Shown: positions 1 through 11,400 of the stretch, one piece after another | Position numbering within the stretch: the first letter of the stretch is position 1 | How the letters are laid out: each line of letters begins with the position of its first letter | From: Lucifuga dentata | Taxonomy: Eukaryota; Chordata; Actinopteri; Ophidiiformes; Bythitidae | NCBI GenBank assembly: GCA_014773175.1 | Contig: VXCM01000469.1 | Span: 310,001 to 374,000, forward strand | Length of the DNA: 64,000 nucleotides | Reading direction: 5' to 3' | The notes under the pieces: generated by a model | Seen by the model: the letters and a program-made list of their open reading frames with translations, nothing else | Databases searched by the model: none | What the model was told of the DNA's origin: nothing | Translations under genes and position numbers: made by a program

Positions 1-42
1 TACACTGGCACTGCAGCTAATAAAGGATGTCACGCTGTTTGG
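1..42 (+). CDS. possible 3' part of an internal exon, gene unknown
   Basis: The window opens with 42 bases followed by a good splice donor (GG|GTAAGAG at 42/43). Frame 2 reads TLALQLIKDVTLFG without a stop and frame 1 is also open. If this exon is spliced directly to the acceptor at 4335, frame 2 meets a TAA immediately after the junction. The piece is too short to identify. It could equally be a chance donor. Confidence 0.25.
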
Positions 43-3000
43 GTAAGAGTTTCAGGTCTCATTTTTTTTCAGTAGGGGAATATTTTGAGTTCAGTTTTCC
101 GCTGTTTTTGTTTATTCATGAGAGGGTATCCTCCCAGTTACAGCTTTCCATTATTAACTGAAAAAAAAAAAACATGTTTCCAGTGCTGTTGAGAGGGATG
201 CCAGGCCACTGAGAGTTCACTTATGCCTCATAACATCTACAGTATAGTGTGTTACAAAGGATTTATAGACAAAAAAAAAAAGCATTTTAAAACATTACAA
301 CTAGCTTTATAAGGAGATCTCTGCCGATGCCTGTCCATATTGTGTAGTGGGTTGAACCTTTATAACCATTACGTTTTGTAAGTTTGTATTAAATCTAAAC
401 TAAAACAACTAAACATTTATTTATATATATTTATGTATTTTTTTACATTTGCTTTTTTAATTTTGTTTGATGAACTCAGCTCCCAGCTATTACCTGCATA
501 TGTGTTTGTGAGTCATTCAGTTTTCATCTGTTCTTTATTTTATTTCCCAGAATTTGCAGCTAAATAGTGACAATAGCTCCCCATCAAACAGTTATAAATA
601 GCACCTTGGTGTTGTCTTGTGGTGTAACCGTTTGCCACATCCTGTTTCTGAGATTCTCTCAGTGTCAGCAGACTTCAGAGATTAACACCCAGGGACCTGG
701 CTTCTACCTTTTCTCTTTATTACTCGTTTCTTTAGAATGGAAAATCATTGGGCATGACAATGGAAAATATTAGTTGATGGATCGAAGCAAAATAACATCT
801 CAGTTAACATGTGGGTGTTGCAGACGTCAGTAGTTTTACTGACTGAAAAGAAGAAAGGAAGTCACTGCTTTACCTCTGAGAAAAATAAAGGGTACGGTTG
901 TGGCTTCTTGCTGCCAAGCTGTTGGGTTTTCCCTTTCCGTCAAAATCACCTGGAGCCGTTTTCTCACCTCGTCTGTAGAGATATAAATGTTTGATTATTT
1001 AATTGTTACATGTGCCTGCACTTCTTTTATGTCCTGCAAAGGCAGAACTAAAAATAACCTCAGCGTGAAAATGCCTGTTTAGCTCGGAGCGGAATTGAGT
1101 TGAAAACAGCCAGCAGGGTTGGCTCAGGTTGGATTTTTCCAATGGGAGTTCCTCCTGTTTAGGGAGGTGAGTCCCAACCAACCTGTGTGTGTGTGCGCGC
1201 ACGTGTGTGTGTGTTGGTGGGTGTTTGATGCATATATAAAGCAGGGAATACTATTGCATGTGTGTGGCCCAGTTAAAAATGTGCAGTTTATGACACCTTT
1301 TTTATTTTTCGTTTCCATCTTTGGTGGCTAAATGATGAAAATCACCAAAAATCTAAGATACAAGGAACAAATATTTTTCTCCAGATCTGAAGAATCAAAC
1401 TATAAAAATCCAGGAATAAAAAATTTAAACAGACAAAATGGGAGCATCCACAAATGAAGACATGATGTTTTTTGAGTTCATCTCATGCTCATGTTGAATG
1501 TAAAGTGTCATTCTGCAAAGTAGCTAGTACATACAAATAATAGATTAAAGCACTGGAGTAAATAAGTACAATTCCTCTGAAATGTAGTGGAGTAGAAGAA
1601 AGTAGCACAAAGTTCAAATAGCGTACAAATGCCTCAGATTTGTACTTTAAGGACCATACCATCCATTTTGCATATTTGAGCCTAACATCTTCAATTTTCA
1701 TACATTAAGTTACGACAACCATTTCCCAAAGGATAAAACTGTATTTCAGCTTTCCTCATATTTTACAAAATCTCTTAATCTTTCAAAATCAAATACTCAA
1801 GCGATACACCCACCTTAAAAATCGGTGTTTCGCCTAATAGTTCCATAAAATTATGAAGACACAGTCGTTTAAATTTTTCAATAAATGCAGGTCTTCTTTT
1901 GGGACTATATTCCCCATGGAGACATACATTCACTCTGCATTTTTTATCGCACTTAAACGCTAAAATTATGAAACTTCTTAAAACCTGAATATATGTGTTG
2001 TTCACAATAATGGATTACCTATCTCAAGAATGTTTCAAGTCTCAACAAGTTGATTTTTTTTTTTTTTGAACATTTATTAGAACACATTCCTTGACATACA
2101 GTCCTCCAAAATTTCTCCTTCACAGATACAATTGTTATAGGAAGGTAAGTGACATTGCAAAAACAGAGGAAGATAAAAGGAAAAAAAAAAAAAAAAAAAA
2201 AANAAAACACAAGACAGGATGTACCTGTTCTCATCATTACCCCAAATCATCACAATAAAAAATTACACTGTTCACTCTGCTAGGTACAATATGACAGGGG
2301 TCCATCTTTGCAGGTAAATGTCCATTCGGAGTTGTAAACTCGCCGTTATGTTTTCCATGCAGTTCATTGCTTTGGGTCTTTGAGTCCATTGTTCCAAGGT
2401 TGGTGGGTGTGGTTTAAGCCAGTTTATTGTAATCATTTTATGTGCTAATAACACAAGAGCTCTGAGCATATATGATTTATTTCTTCCCAGACAACAAGTT
2501 GATTTTAATAGCGTACCAGAATGAACTGAAACCAACGGCAGTCTGGAAGGTAGGGGAAAAAATTTTTAACTCACCTTTCCAGTAGTATGTTTTAGGAAAT
2601 GATTGTCAGTCACCTTAAGTATGAAAATTGAATATATTAGGCTCAAACATGCAAAATGGGTGATATACTAATTATCCAATTAAATGACCATAATACTTGA
2701 GTAAATGTAGTTAATTTCCAACTGATTTATACCATTTAATGAAACAGAGTGGAATACCAGGCATTTCATAACCATCACTATTAATTCAGCATTACATTGT
2801 AGAAAGGCTCTGAGCATCAAAAAGGCCTGAAGCTTCTTTTCTCTTTGCACTGATCAGAGCATGTTATTTGTTTTGATCGGCGCTGATGCCTCACCGTTCA
2901 CCAAACAGTCTGTAGTGATAAGATGATAAGAGACAGCAGGCACAGTCTGAGTTGGACACAAATCACTGGACTTTGTGGGTGGTTGGGTGGACTTCCTGTC

Positions 3001-4335
3001 TCGGCTCCTCGCAGTGGACGGCGGTTTTACCTCACTCTCTCTGTCTATCGCTGACAGTCCGAANGGCTCCTCGCAGTGGACGGCGGTTTTACCTCACTCT
3101 CTCTGTCTATCGCTGACAGTCCGAAGCTGAGGAGCCTCTTGTTTGTGTTGAACCACAGGGCTCGGGGTCCTCGCCATCTTCACAGTCACTTCCCTCTGTT
3201 GTGCCAAAGAACATAGAGCAGATAAAGGCAGGGGACTGATCTCTGTCTGCCTGACTGTGGGAAAGGCGCGGGCACAGGAACCAGTGCAGGAAAGGCAAGA
3301 AGATGACTTAAAAAGAGATGTGTGCATGGGACAGATATGGGCTTTAAGGACTGGTGACATTGATATATTTGGAATGTGGTTGTCAATTTAACCATTTTTT
3401 AATACCAGAAAGGCAAATATCATAGGTATTTGGTTTGCTTGCCCCAAAAGGGACTTTATATGGACTGGTTCTGACGTGCCGTTAAAGAGTCCCAGCAACA
3501 AGTTCCTATTAAGCATATAGCTCCCAAGTCCAGCTTTTTAAAGTCTGTTGTCCCAAAATTCAGCTTTGTTGAGATCAGAGTTTGTTTGACTTCCTGGTGA
3601 CGTTATTTCTAAGCAGAGTAGAATTGGCCTTTTAGAGGAAAATACTTCAGCAATGTAGCCATACTTTAGATGAGTAGGCATGATATATTTTTTTTTTTTT
3701 TGGGGGGGGGTTGAAAAGTGAATATTACATTATATTATATCTGTAATACATATCTGTTAAAGAGGAGCATTTGTTAGTTTCCCTCAGTGCAATATAATAA
3801 GGTGTATGTGTTGAGTAATGTCAAAGTTACTTTTCTGGCCTTAAAGATACAGAACCTAAAATGACCTGTTTTCACTCAGTGTGCTCAGGAAGAGTCAAAG
3901 TGGGTCAGTGTCTTTTTTTTTTTTTTTTNTTTTTTTTTTTTTTTGTTTTGTTTTGTTTTTTTGCACATTAAAGCATTGCAAAGGGTTCAGAATAGACTCT
4001 AAATGAAAATAAGAACAAACAAAAAAAAAATCTCCATAATGCTTAAGGGATTTTGTTCGGAAAGTGTGATTCAGAAAGCACACAAGCGTCACCTTGAGGC
4101 TACATTAGTCTTCGCTCTGAGTTCAGTAAAAAAAAAAAAAAAAAATTGGGAGAAAACTAAGGGCTTCTTTGGAACTTCACCCTCCACCATTCACTTTTGC
4201 CCAGGGATTCAAACCTGTAACTTCTAGACTATCCCTGCTCCTTTTAGATTTATTGATGTTTTCTGATCGAAGTTGTTATTCGATATGATTTTTGAGAAAT
4301 GATCCCCCTCCTCTTTCTCTCTTTTGTTTCCGCAG
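43..4335 (+). other. non-coding stretch, possible intron
   Basis: No convincing coding exon is seen. The stretch holds A/T homopolymers, a short CA/GT-rich patch near 1180-1220, and three single-N gaps (2203, 3064, 3929). If the donor at 42 and the acceptor at 4335 belong to one gene, this is its intron. Confidence 0.3.
4136..4247 (-). repeat. possible tRNA-derived SINE fragment
   Basis: On the minus strand there is a segment with a B-box-like GGTTTGAATCC motif (about 4201-4215), preceded by AGTCTAGAAGTTACA, which resembles the anticodon-to-T-arm part of tRNA-derived SINE heads in fish. It runs into a homopolymer (A on plus, T on minus) at 4130-4146. The A box and the rest of the head are missing or too degraded to see. 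Confidence 0.3.
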
Positions 4336-6005
4336 TTAACGAGATCATCAGGAATGACCTCTCCAGTATTTCTGTGCACACTCACGCATAGACGTTCAGA
4401 AGTCTTCTGCAGCAGCACACACATACAGATACACACACACACTGCAGCAGCATCAACAACAAGACACACCAGAGAACCGATAAAGAATAAATTATTGACC
4501 AGGATCTCCCACCTGATCATCTCTGCCATCAGTTTCTCTTCTTCATATTTCAAAGACTCGCTACAGATTCAGATTGATAATCACTGGCAAGCTCCATTTG
4601 AATAAATAAATCAATGTTTTATTTAGAAAAGGGAAGTGAAATCGGGCAAAATAAACAACTACACTTGCCTTAATTTACAGATGTTCTTCAGTGGACCAAA
4701 CAGCTTAATGACTGAATGCTCTTCTATGGTTGACAAATGACAATCTTCATTTTATGTATGATGTGTATGTACATGCATGGACGACCTAACGGGACAATAG
4801 GTGTCACTCTTCATCGTTTTGGTTCATTTGTCTTTGCTGTCAGTCCACAACAACCCGAGTGGTGCCTTACAACGATGAGAGCAACAAATGAAACGCAACA
4901 CCAATAGCAACAATTACACAAATGCAAATGTTTATGGCTCATTATAACCCAAAGTGGAAGTTTTTATATGACTTTATTATTTCAATGTTTTGTTTACAGG
5001 GAAACAGAATAAAAGGCTGGAAGATGTGTAGGGAGTATGTGAATAGATTAGAATTGTATTTTTGTTCTTGCCTCATCTCATTGTTCATTTATACTGAATG
5101 TTATGTCATGTTTTGTATAAACATGTATTTGAAAATGTACTTATGTATGCCTTATGCTTATATCATGCAGTTTGCTATATAGCTTTTTCATACGCCTTCA
5201 CCTGTTATGATTATGTGTTTTTAGCATTTGTACTCCCCTGCATTTTGCTTTTCACCTTAGTGCCTATTTCTCTCATCCTGCCCCGTCTTCCAGTCGTTAA
5301 CTAAGACCACGACACAGCAACGCGCTGACAATCAGAGGAAATATACAGCACATATCCTATAACAACAAACCCTGGATGGCAGGGGCTTTTAAAGGCAGGT
5401 ATCAGCTTTTCTCCCCCCTCCAGCTGTAGGATAGTTGGAACAATGGTATGCTTACCTGCTGAATTTTAATGAGAATCCTCCAGGACAATATACTGTATTT
5501 GTCTACTTCTTGCACTGCAGGTCTGCATGCAAATAGGCACACGGATCATCTATGTAAGTATGCGACAGCCTCGGTTTTACACATCTGTGGGGTTAAAACC
5601 GAGGAGTCGCAGGACTGTTACTCCTGGCAATAATTGATGTACTTAAACCAAAGGATTTTATCTTTGGTGAAATTATTGTCCCACTTTTTCTTTTCTTCTG
5701 TCAGACTTTAGCGCAGAACGTTTCCCCTTACAAAAACATTATGCACTTTACCGTAGAAACAGAGCAGCTTTTCTTGCTTCTAGACCAAATATTGTAGATT
5801 GAATTCCACTGTAGTGTGACGAACAGATGAACATACCTCCCTGCAGTCTTTTCCATATTATGTGTCTGTCAGCATGCACACCATACTAATGTTGGGGATA
5901 ATTTAGCAGACAGCATCTTACAATATAGCTTCCTAATACATTTTGGATATATATATATAATAGCATGACTAAACTGTATGAATAAAGTTTCTATTTTGTG
6001 CCTTA
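4336..6005 (+). CDS. possible terminal exon with long 3' UTR, gene unknown
   Basis: A strong pyrimidine tract and acceptor (tttgtttccgcag) end at 4335. One frame then reads NEIIRNDLSSISVHTHA and stops at about 4390; another frame stops at once (TAA) if joined to the donor at 42. The next 1.6 kb has no coding character and ends in AATAAA near 5980 followed by a T/G-rich stretch, as expected for a 3' UTR and cleavage site. I do not recognise the protein. An intermediate exon would be needed to use the NEIIRND frame after the first 42 bases. Start of exon fair, identity none. Confidence 0.35.
5562..5610. repeat. near-perfect hairpin
   Basis: The left arm gcgacagcctcggtttta (5562-5579) pairs with taaaaccgaggagtcgc (5594-5610), with one bulge or mismatch and a loop of about 14 nt. 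It lies inside the possible 3' UTR. It could be a fold-back transposon relic, a precursor-microRNA-like stem or an RNA element; I do not recognise the sequence. Confidence 0.5.
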
Positions 6006-7828
6006 ATCTCTTTCTCAGCTACAACTCTATAATGCTTTTCTGTGTAGTCACAAGGTGAAACATTTTGCTTTAATATGAAATATTTATGAAAAATGAAATG
6101 GTGTTTTAAGTGCATTTAATGTGTTCTCAATAATGAATTAATAAATGACATAATGGTGACCATATGTAATCTCTGATCAATTTTTGAGGGGTTGTTTTAA
6201 GTTTAAGCAGAATTTTAGTGCATTTGTAAGCTGCTTGTACTCTATCCTGCAGAATTCCTTTGAAAGGCTGAAACAACAAACTTACATTGTTATTCTGACA
6301 GCTATTCTGCCTTTTCCTTTCTCCTCAGTTCATACTGAAAGCATTTTTTGATCATTACATGCATGGCCCATATGGCTGTGCTTTAGTTTTAAGGTTTTCT
6401 CTGTAACTTGGTTGTGTGATTTTCTTGTGTTATACAGCCTGACCTTAATAAACCTCAGTCTGTTCCAACCTGTTCCTATAGTCCTAGTAAAACTTGAAAT
6501 GGAGACAGTTGGACATTGACAAAAGTAAGAAAAAAATATTGTCCTTTAAAAAAAAAAAAAAATCTACTTTTCAGGTACTGAGCACCATAGTGCTTTCTAA
6601 GTAATTTACGTATTCATTTTTACACTTTTTTTTTTTACACAGCCAAGAAGTACACTTCCCACATCTGTCAGCTTGTTTGNATTTTTACACTTTTTTTTTT
6701 TACACAGCCAAGAAGTACACTTCCCACATCTGTCAGCTTGTTTGATTTATTTGCCAGATTCCTCCAAACCTTCTGAACCTGTTTTGACAAAATATGATAA
6801 AAAGGTGAAGCATAAACCAGGGAAGAACCCAATAAAGTTTGGTATTGATCCAGATCATTGAGAGATAAGGCATTTTCTATATTGTCCATTTCTTCAAAAG
6901 AAATACCTACACAAACCTCAATTTAAAAAAAAAAAAAAAATGCATATTAATACCATCATAGAATAAATAGGTGCAATTTTGTCCAGGTCAAGATAAATTA
7001 CTGCATTCTAATGAGTGTCGTAGTAAAATAAGTACTGATGTGCTTAATTTTTGCCATTTTTAATTGCTACAAATTGCCTACAAATCTGTCATTCTTGGGT
7101 TAAGCAGCAGGGTGGTTTTCAAACTTAAATGCAAACCTATACTTCAGCATTTTAAAATGCAACAAGCTGCTGATATGCCAAGTACATGCAGAGGCCTGCG
7201 TGTTTTCCGGTGAGTATTGTTAGTTGTGGGTAGTTATGTCTGAAACAGCTCCTCGCCATGGGAGCTGTGCCACACTCCTGTGTACCACCTGCCAGTCCTC
7301 CAGACTTTTTCCATCCAGCAAATTTACAAATGGCCCATCCCCATAGTGACAGAAGGCAGGCCTAGGCGGTGCTCCCCTGTACACGCATGGTAAGCCCAAA
7401 ATAGCCTCACTATTTACAGATGCAGTCGCCCCTTTTTCCTGGCATCCTGTCCCTCACCTTAGTCCTCCTCTGACGGTGCCATACCCTTTGACACAGTGGA
7501 GAAATGACTCCAGGCCATGATTTCCATTGCCAGTACAGCAGGCAGGTAGAGAAAATACCTAAAGCAATGGAATATTCAGGAAGTGGAAAACAAATGGAAT
7601 TACAAAATTTATTGACATCTGTTGAAAGACCTGCATATTTTTATGGAGTTCACAAGTACAGAACCTGTACAGACCCAGACTACATCTTGCATTTTGTAAG
7701 ATTCAAACATTTTATTCCATTACTACAAACTTTCCTACAGCTTTTTTTTCCCCCAGTTGTAAGAGTGAAACACTGAATTATGCATGTTTAGACAATGAAT
7801 TGCCTGGATTCATCTGCTTATAATTTGG

Positions 7829-7861
7829 AGCATTCAAACCTCTCCAGGAGGTTTGAATGCT
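7829..7861. repeat. perfect 14-bp hairpin
   Basis: agcattcaaacctc (7829-7842), a 5-nt loop, then its exact reverse complement (7848-7861). It lies just upstream of the mariner-like relic. Whether it belongs to that element or is independent cannot be told from one copy. Confidence 0.6.
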
Positions 7862-7919
7862 GTAGGGACTTTATCCGAGTTTCATTAAAATCCTTATCTT
7901 GGGTGTCCTAAAAATCCTC

Positions 7920-8080
7920 ACAGATGATATTGTCTAAAGCTGAACGGGAACAGGTGAAAAGTCTAAGGGAGCAAATCAATTTTAAACCCAAAATCATGGC
8001 CAGCAGCCAGAATCGCTACATGTTGGCCTGGATTGTCTACCTCGACACTTCACAGAGTCTCGGGTACCTCTGGAACTTCT
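7920..8080 (-). mobile_element. degraded mariner-like relic (weak)
   Basis: This stretch shares diverged words with 20,650-20,890: both have ...gaacaggtgaaaagtct.. / ..gaagaggtgaaagtct.., a gggagcaaatca / ggggccagatca word, then ..aaacccaaaatcatgg(c/a)cagcag. The 20.7 kb copy reads as the DLAP..F..FP part of a mariner-type transposase on the minus strand, so this is probably a second, more decayed copy. No open frame remains. Confidence 0.35.
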
Positions 8081-10049
8081 AAGTTATAATCACATAGGTC
8101 AAAACATCTATAAATTGTATTCTGGGGTCTGGGGATGTTCCCCAGAAAAGTTTAAGTCCCAGAAACTTTTATTCCTGCACTCTGGTGGACTTTTATGCAA
8201 ATCATGATATAACAAGCTATCAAAAAAAAAAAAAACNAAAAAAAAAAAAAACAAAAACCACATCTACCCTTCTTCAAGAAAAATTACATTTCTCACTTTC
8301 CACACAAATTCATTTCAATGAACTAGAGTTTGATGGGTCAAGACTTGAGCCAAGACGTTCACGTTTCCTTTATTGCTACTTTGCTGATTTTATGAAGCCA
8401 TTTTGATTTTGTTCAAATCATACAAAAGTTTGTACAATTTAATGATTGGAAAGATTAAAAAAAAGCTTGCCTTATAAACATGATCAAATCTGCACTTGAT
8501 TCTTATTAACTACATATTCAGGAAATTCCTCCTTTGCATAGAATAGATCACGGCCATTAAATCAGAACAGTGCTCAGAACAATATAAAGACATGTCATGA
8601 ATGAAGGAGCTATAACTGAACTCAAGAGAATTTTTATGTGCACCTGATTGAATGACTAACTGACGGACTAGAAAACCAACCTTTTTTCAGCCTTACAAAC
8701 AGCCTTACCAACTGACTGACAGAGACTATATTACAGAATTATAGCGGTGAAGAGAACAAAAATAAAAAAAAAAAAATAAGAAGAAATATCAATCCCTGAT
8801 CAAAATTATCACCACACGTGCCATTTTCTCCCTGGGGTCCACACGCACCCACCACCTGGCACAAGACATGACTTAGAAGTTTCATTGTGCAGATTTATAA
8901 TGTCTTCATGGCTCCACTTCCTCCCACAGAGGCCTTGATTTGAGCTTTTATAAAGTGAGTGGATAGACACGGTGGTGCAGCTCCTGCCCTCATCGGCCAT
9001 CTGCAGGCAGTAAATCCTCAATATACCTCCTGTTATGAAGGGCATATTGAGAAAACCATGGGGGTGATTTTAAGAGATGCTTTAAGAGATAATTGCTTGA
9101 CCATACAGAGGGGATCTTTGATCGTTTTGTCCCATAAGTTGGTCATATATTTGATCTTTTTACCCCCTTGAATCAGTTTTTCTGTTTTTTTCTCTCAAGA
9201 AATGTATGCTAAATAAAGAATATAAACAGACCATATCATTGATATCCTTTTAGATAATAAAAAAGGACATGAGAACCATATGTGTGCATTTGGGCTTGTG
9301 TTTAAGTGCGCGTTTTAAGTGTGTGTGCAGGTTTAGGGTGGGGTGGTTAGACTGCAGGTGTACATGGACCGTTTCACATGTGACAGGATCAACAGATGAC
9401 CCACTGACATGCTCACATGGTCACATCGTTTCAGAGCCACAGACAAATCACCTTTTTTAAAAGACACTTTAAGAGACACTCACAAAGACAACCAGATGAA
9501 GCCTGGAAAATCTTGCGTCGTCTTTTACTCTCCATCTGCAATCATTCAGCTTGATTCAGTCTTTCTTTTGTGATGCGTGAAATGTTGTGCAAGGATTTAT
9601 AAAATTTAGGGACAGGACAGATGTTAGAGCTTAGGGAATCTGAAAAGTGAGAATTATCTTTAACTGTCTGTTTATATGATCACAACACGTGAGTTCTCCG
9701 TTCTCCACATCAAAGTATTCATGATTCCTTTCTAGTTCAATCTGAGAGCTCTGGTTCTTTATGGGGAAAAAAAAAACTCAGACATCAGAAGCAATCATTC
9801 TTCCATTGTTTGCTGTAAATGTTTGGTACATATGCACGATGTTTACGTTGAAGTACATAGCACACATTAGGGATGCTTTTAATGGGCTACAGTAAAAGCT
9901 CTTGCTAGTCAAGAGTTCAGGCAGGTGCAGACTCTTACAGTAGATAAAGGAGACTGGCACTGGAGATGAGTTCACGACAATCACTGTGAGGCTTTTAGAC
10001 GCCTTCTCCGAGCTCAATCTTCATTTCCCCTGACACTGATTTTGCAATA

Positions 10050-10270
10050 AGGATCCGGAGAAAAGGAGAATGTCCATCTATTCATTTTAATGATCCCTCA
10101 TTATTGACTGCTGGCAGGGAGGGGGCGGGTAAAGGTAATGATTCTTTGTCTTTGCTGGCCAATCACTCCTCTTAAAGGAATAATACTCTAAATAAGGCCA
10201 CTAATGGAAGCCCAGCATGACCTAAAGCTGACCCCACACATAACCCATGTGAACTGACTTCCCGACATGA
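10050..10270. promoter_or_regulatory. possible conserved non-coding element
   Basis: Non-repetitive, balanced-composition stretch set in AT-rich repeats. It holds several TAAT-type homeodomain-like words (tttaatgatccc, ggtaatgattc), a SOX-like ctttgtctttg and a GC box-like gggggcggg. Such clusters are common in vertebrate enhancers, but also occur by chance; conservation cannot be judged from one sequence. Confidence 0.2.
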
Positions 10271-11189
10271 ACTAAGCTTTTGCCTCTTTTTTACTTCTCC
10301 AACAAATTTTCTTTAGCAATCATAACTTGATGTATAAAAGGAAGAATTAAGATGATTAATCTCCACCCTCAAATCCCATATGGTGTATAAATATTGATTT
10401 TTAAAAATGAGAGTAATTTAATTGCTCCAAAGCTGCATTGGTATGATAGCATGTCACTGAAATTATAGCTACTACCTGAGCATGCTTTAAAATCTAAATT
10501 ATTAAAACCTTTTACCATTACAACTTTTCAAATCCAAATCAAAAGCATTTCCACCACTAGTAATACTGAAATATTTTATTTAAATAAAGATACTCAATAT
10601 TTTATTTAAATAAAGGTACTCAATTGCAAGCAAAATTGTATAATGTTTACAGAAATTTTACCAGGCTACGTTTTTTTTATTGTGCTACATTTAAAATTGT
10701 ACTAAAGTAAAAGTATAGTATAGAAGTATAAATTGTAAGTAAAGCAAGTATAAAGTAAAAGTTACCTATACTGAAATTAAAAATATTTATTGTGAAGAAT
10801 AGCTCCTGTCTTAGTTGTACAGTATGAAATTCCCAAAATTAGAGATACAAGGACTTTCACACAACGCTGTGAAAAAACCTTAAAAACCTTGTATGTCCAA
10901 TTTTGAAGATTTTACAATGAGACGTAAAAAAGAAAAAAAAAAAACTGGCATGGAGTCATACCAATTAAATCCCTCAAAATTATACTTACTCTTGTTCACA
11001 AAATAATGAAATTAGTGTAAATGCATTTAATAATCATATTTTTTCTTTTTTTTTTAATAGCTGGAACAGCAAAAGCTTCCTTATTTAAATAATAATATTA
11101 ATAATAATAATAATAATAATAGAAAAGCACTTTTCCAGCAGAAGAGCAAAGTGTTTTCCAGAGAAAGAAAATATAAATAAATAAAAATA

Positions 11190-11400
11190 TAGCCGCAAGC
11201 GGCAATAAGCGGGGTCCAAACACATGCGACAACTCAAAGAATGATTCCGTTTTTACAAAAGTCGTGTTTGCAGATATCCACTAAATTTAGTGACAGTAGA
11301 CCTAATCTTTCATGAGATATAACAGTTTTTGTCAAATACGCCACGCCCACTCAACTTTTTCAGTGAATTCTAGCAAAACAAAAAAGAATATCATACAACT
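11190..11400 (+). mobile_element. GCCGCAAGCGGC repeat, 5' end, truncated
   Basis: It begins tagccgcaagcggcaataagcg, followed by gggtccaaacacatg, and matches the start of the longer copy at 18,481 for about 200 bases (...tcatgagatat...tttttgtcaaata.gccac...). The match stops where the 22-bp satellite begins. The ggggtccaaac near this end is the inverted complement of gtttggacccc at the far end of the 18.5 kb copy, so the two likely mark the element's termini. Such GCCGCAAGCGGCAAT repeats are, from memory, widespread in teleost genomes; I do not assign a class. Confidence 0.6.

Larger units (their letters stand above)
6006..11189. other. gene-free AT-rich stretch
   Basis: No exon could be supported. 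It contains homopolymers, two N gaps (6680 with a 64-bp flanking duplication, 8237 in poly-A), a perfect short hairpin near 7.84 kb, a mariner-like relic near 7.9-8.1 kb, a non-repetitive stretch near 10.05-10.27 kb that could be regulatory, and an (AAT)n run near 11.09-11.12 kb. Confidence 0.5.
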
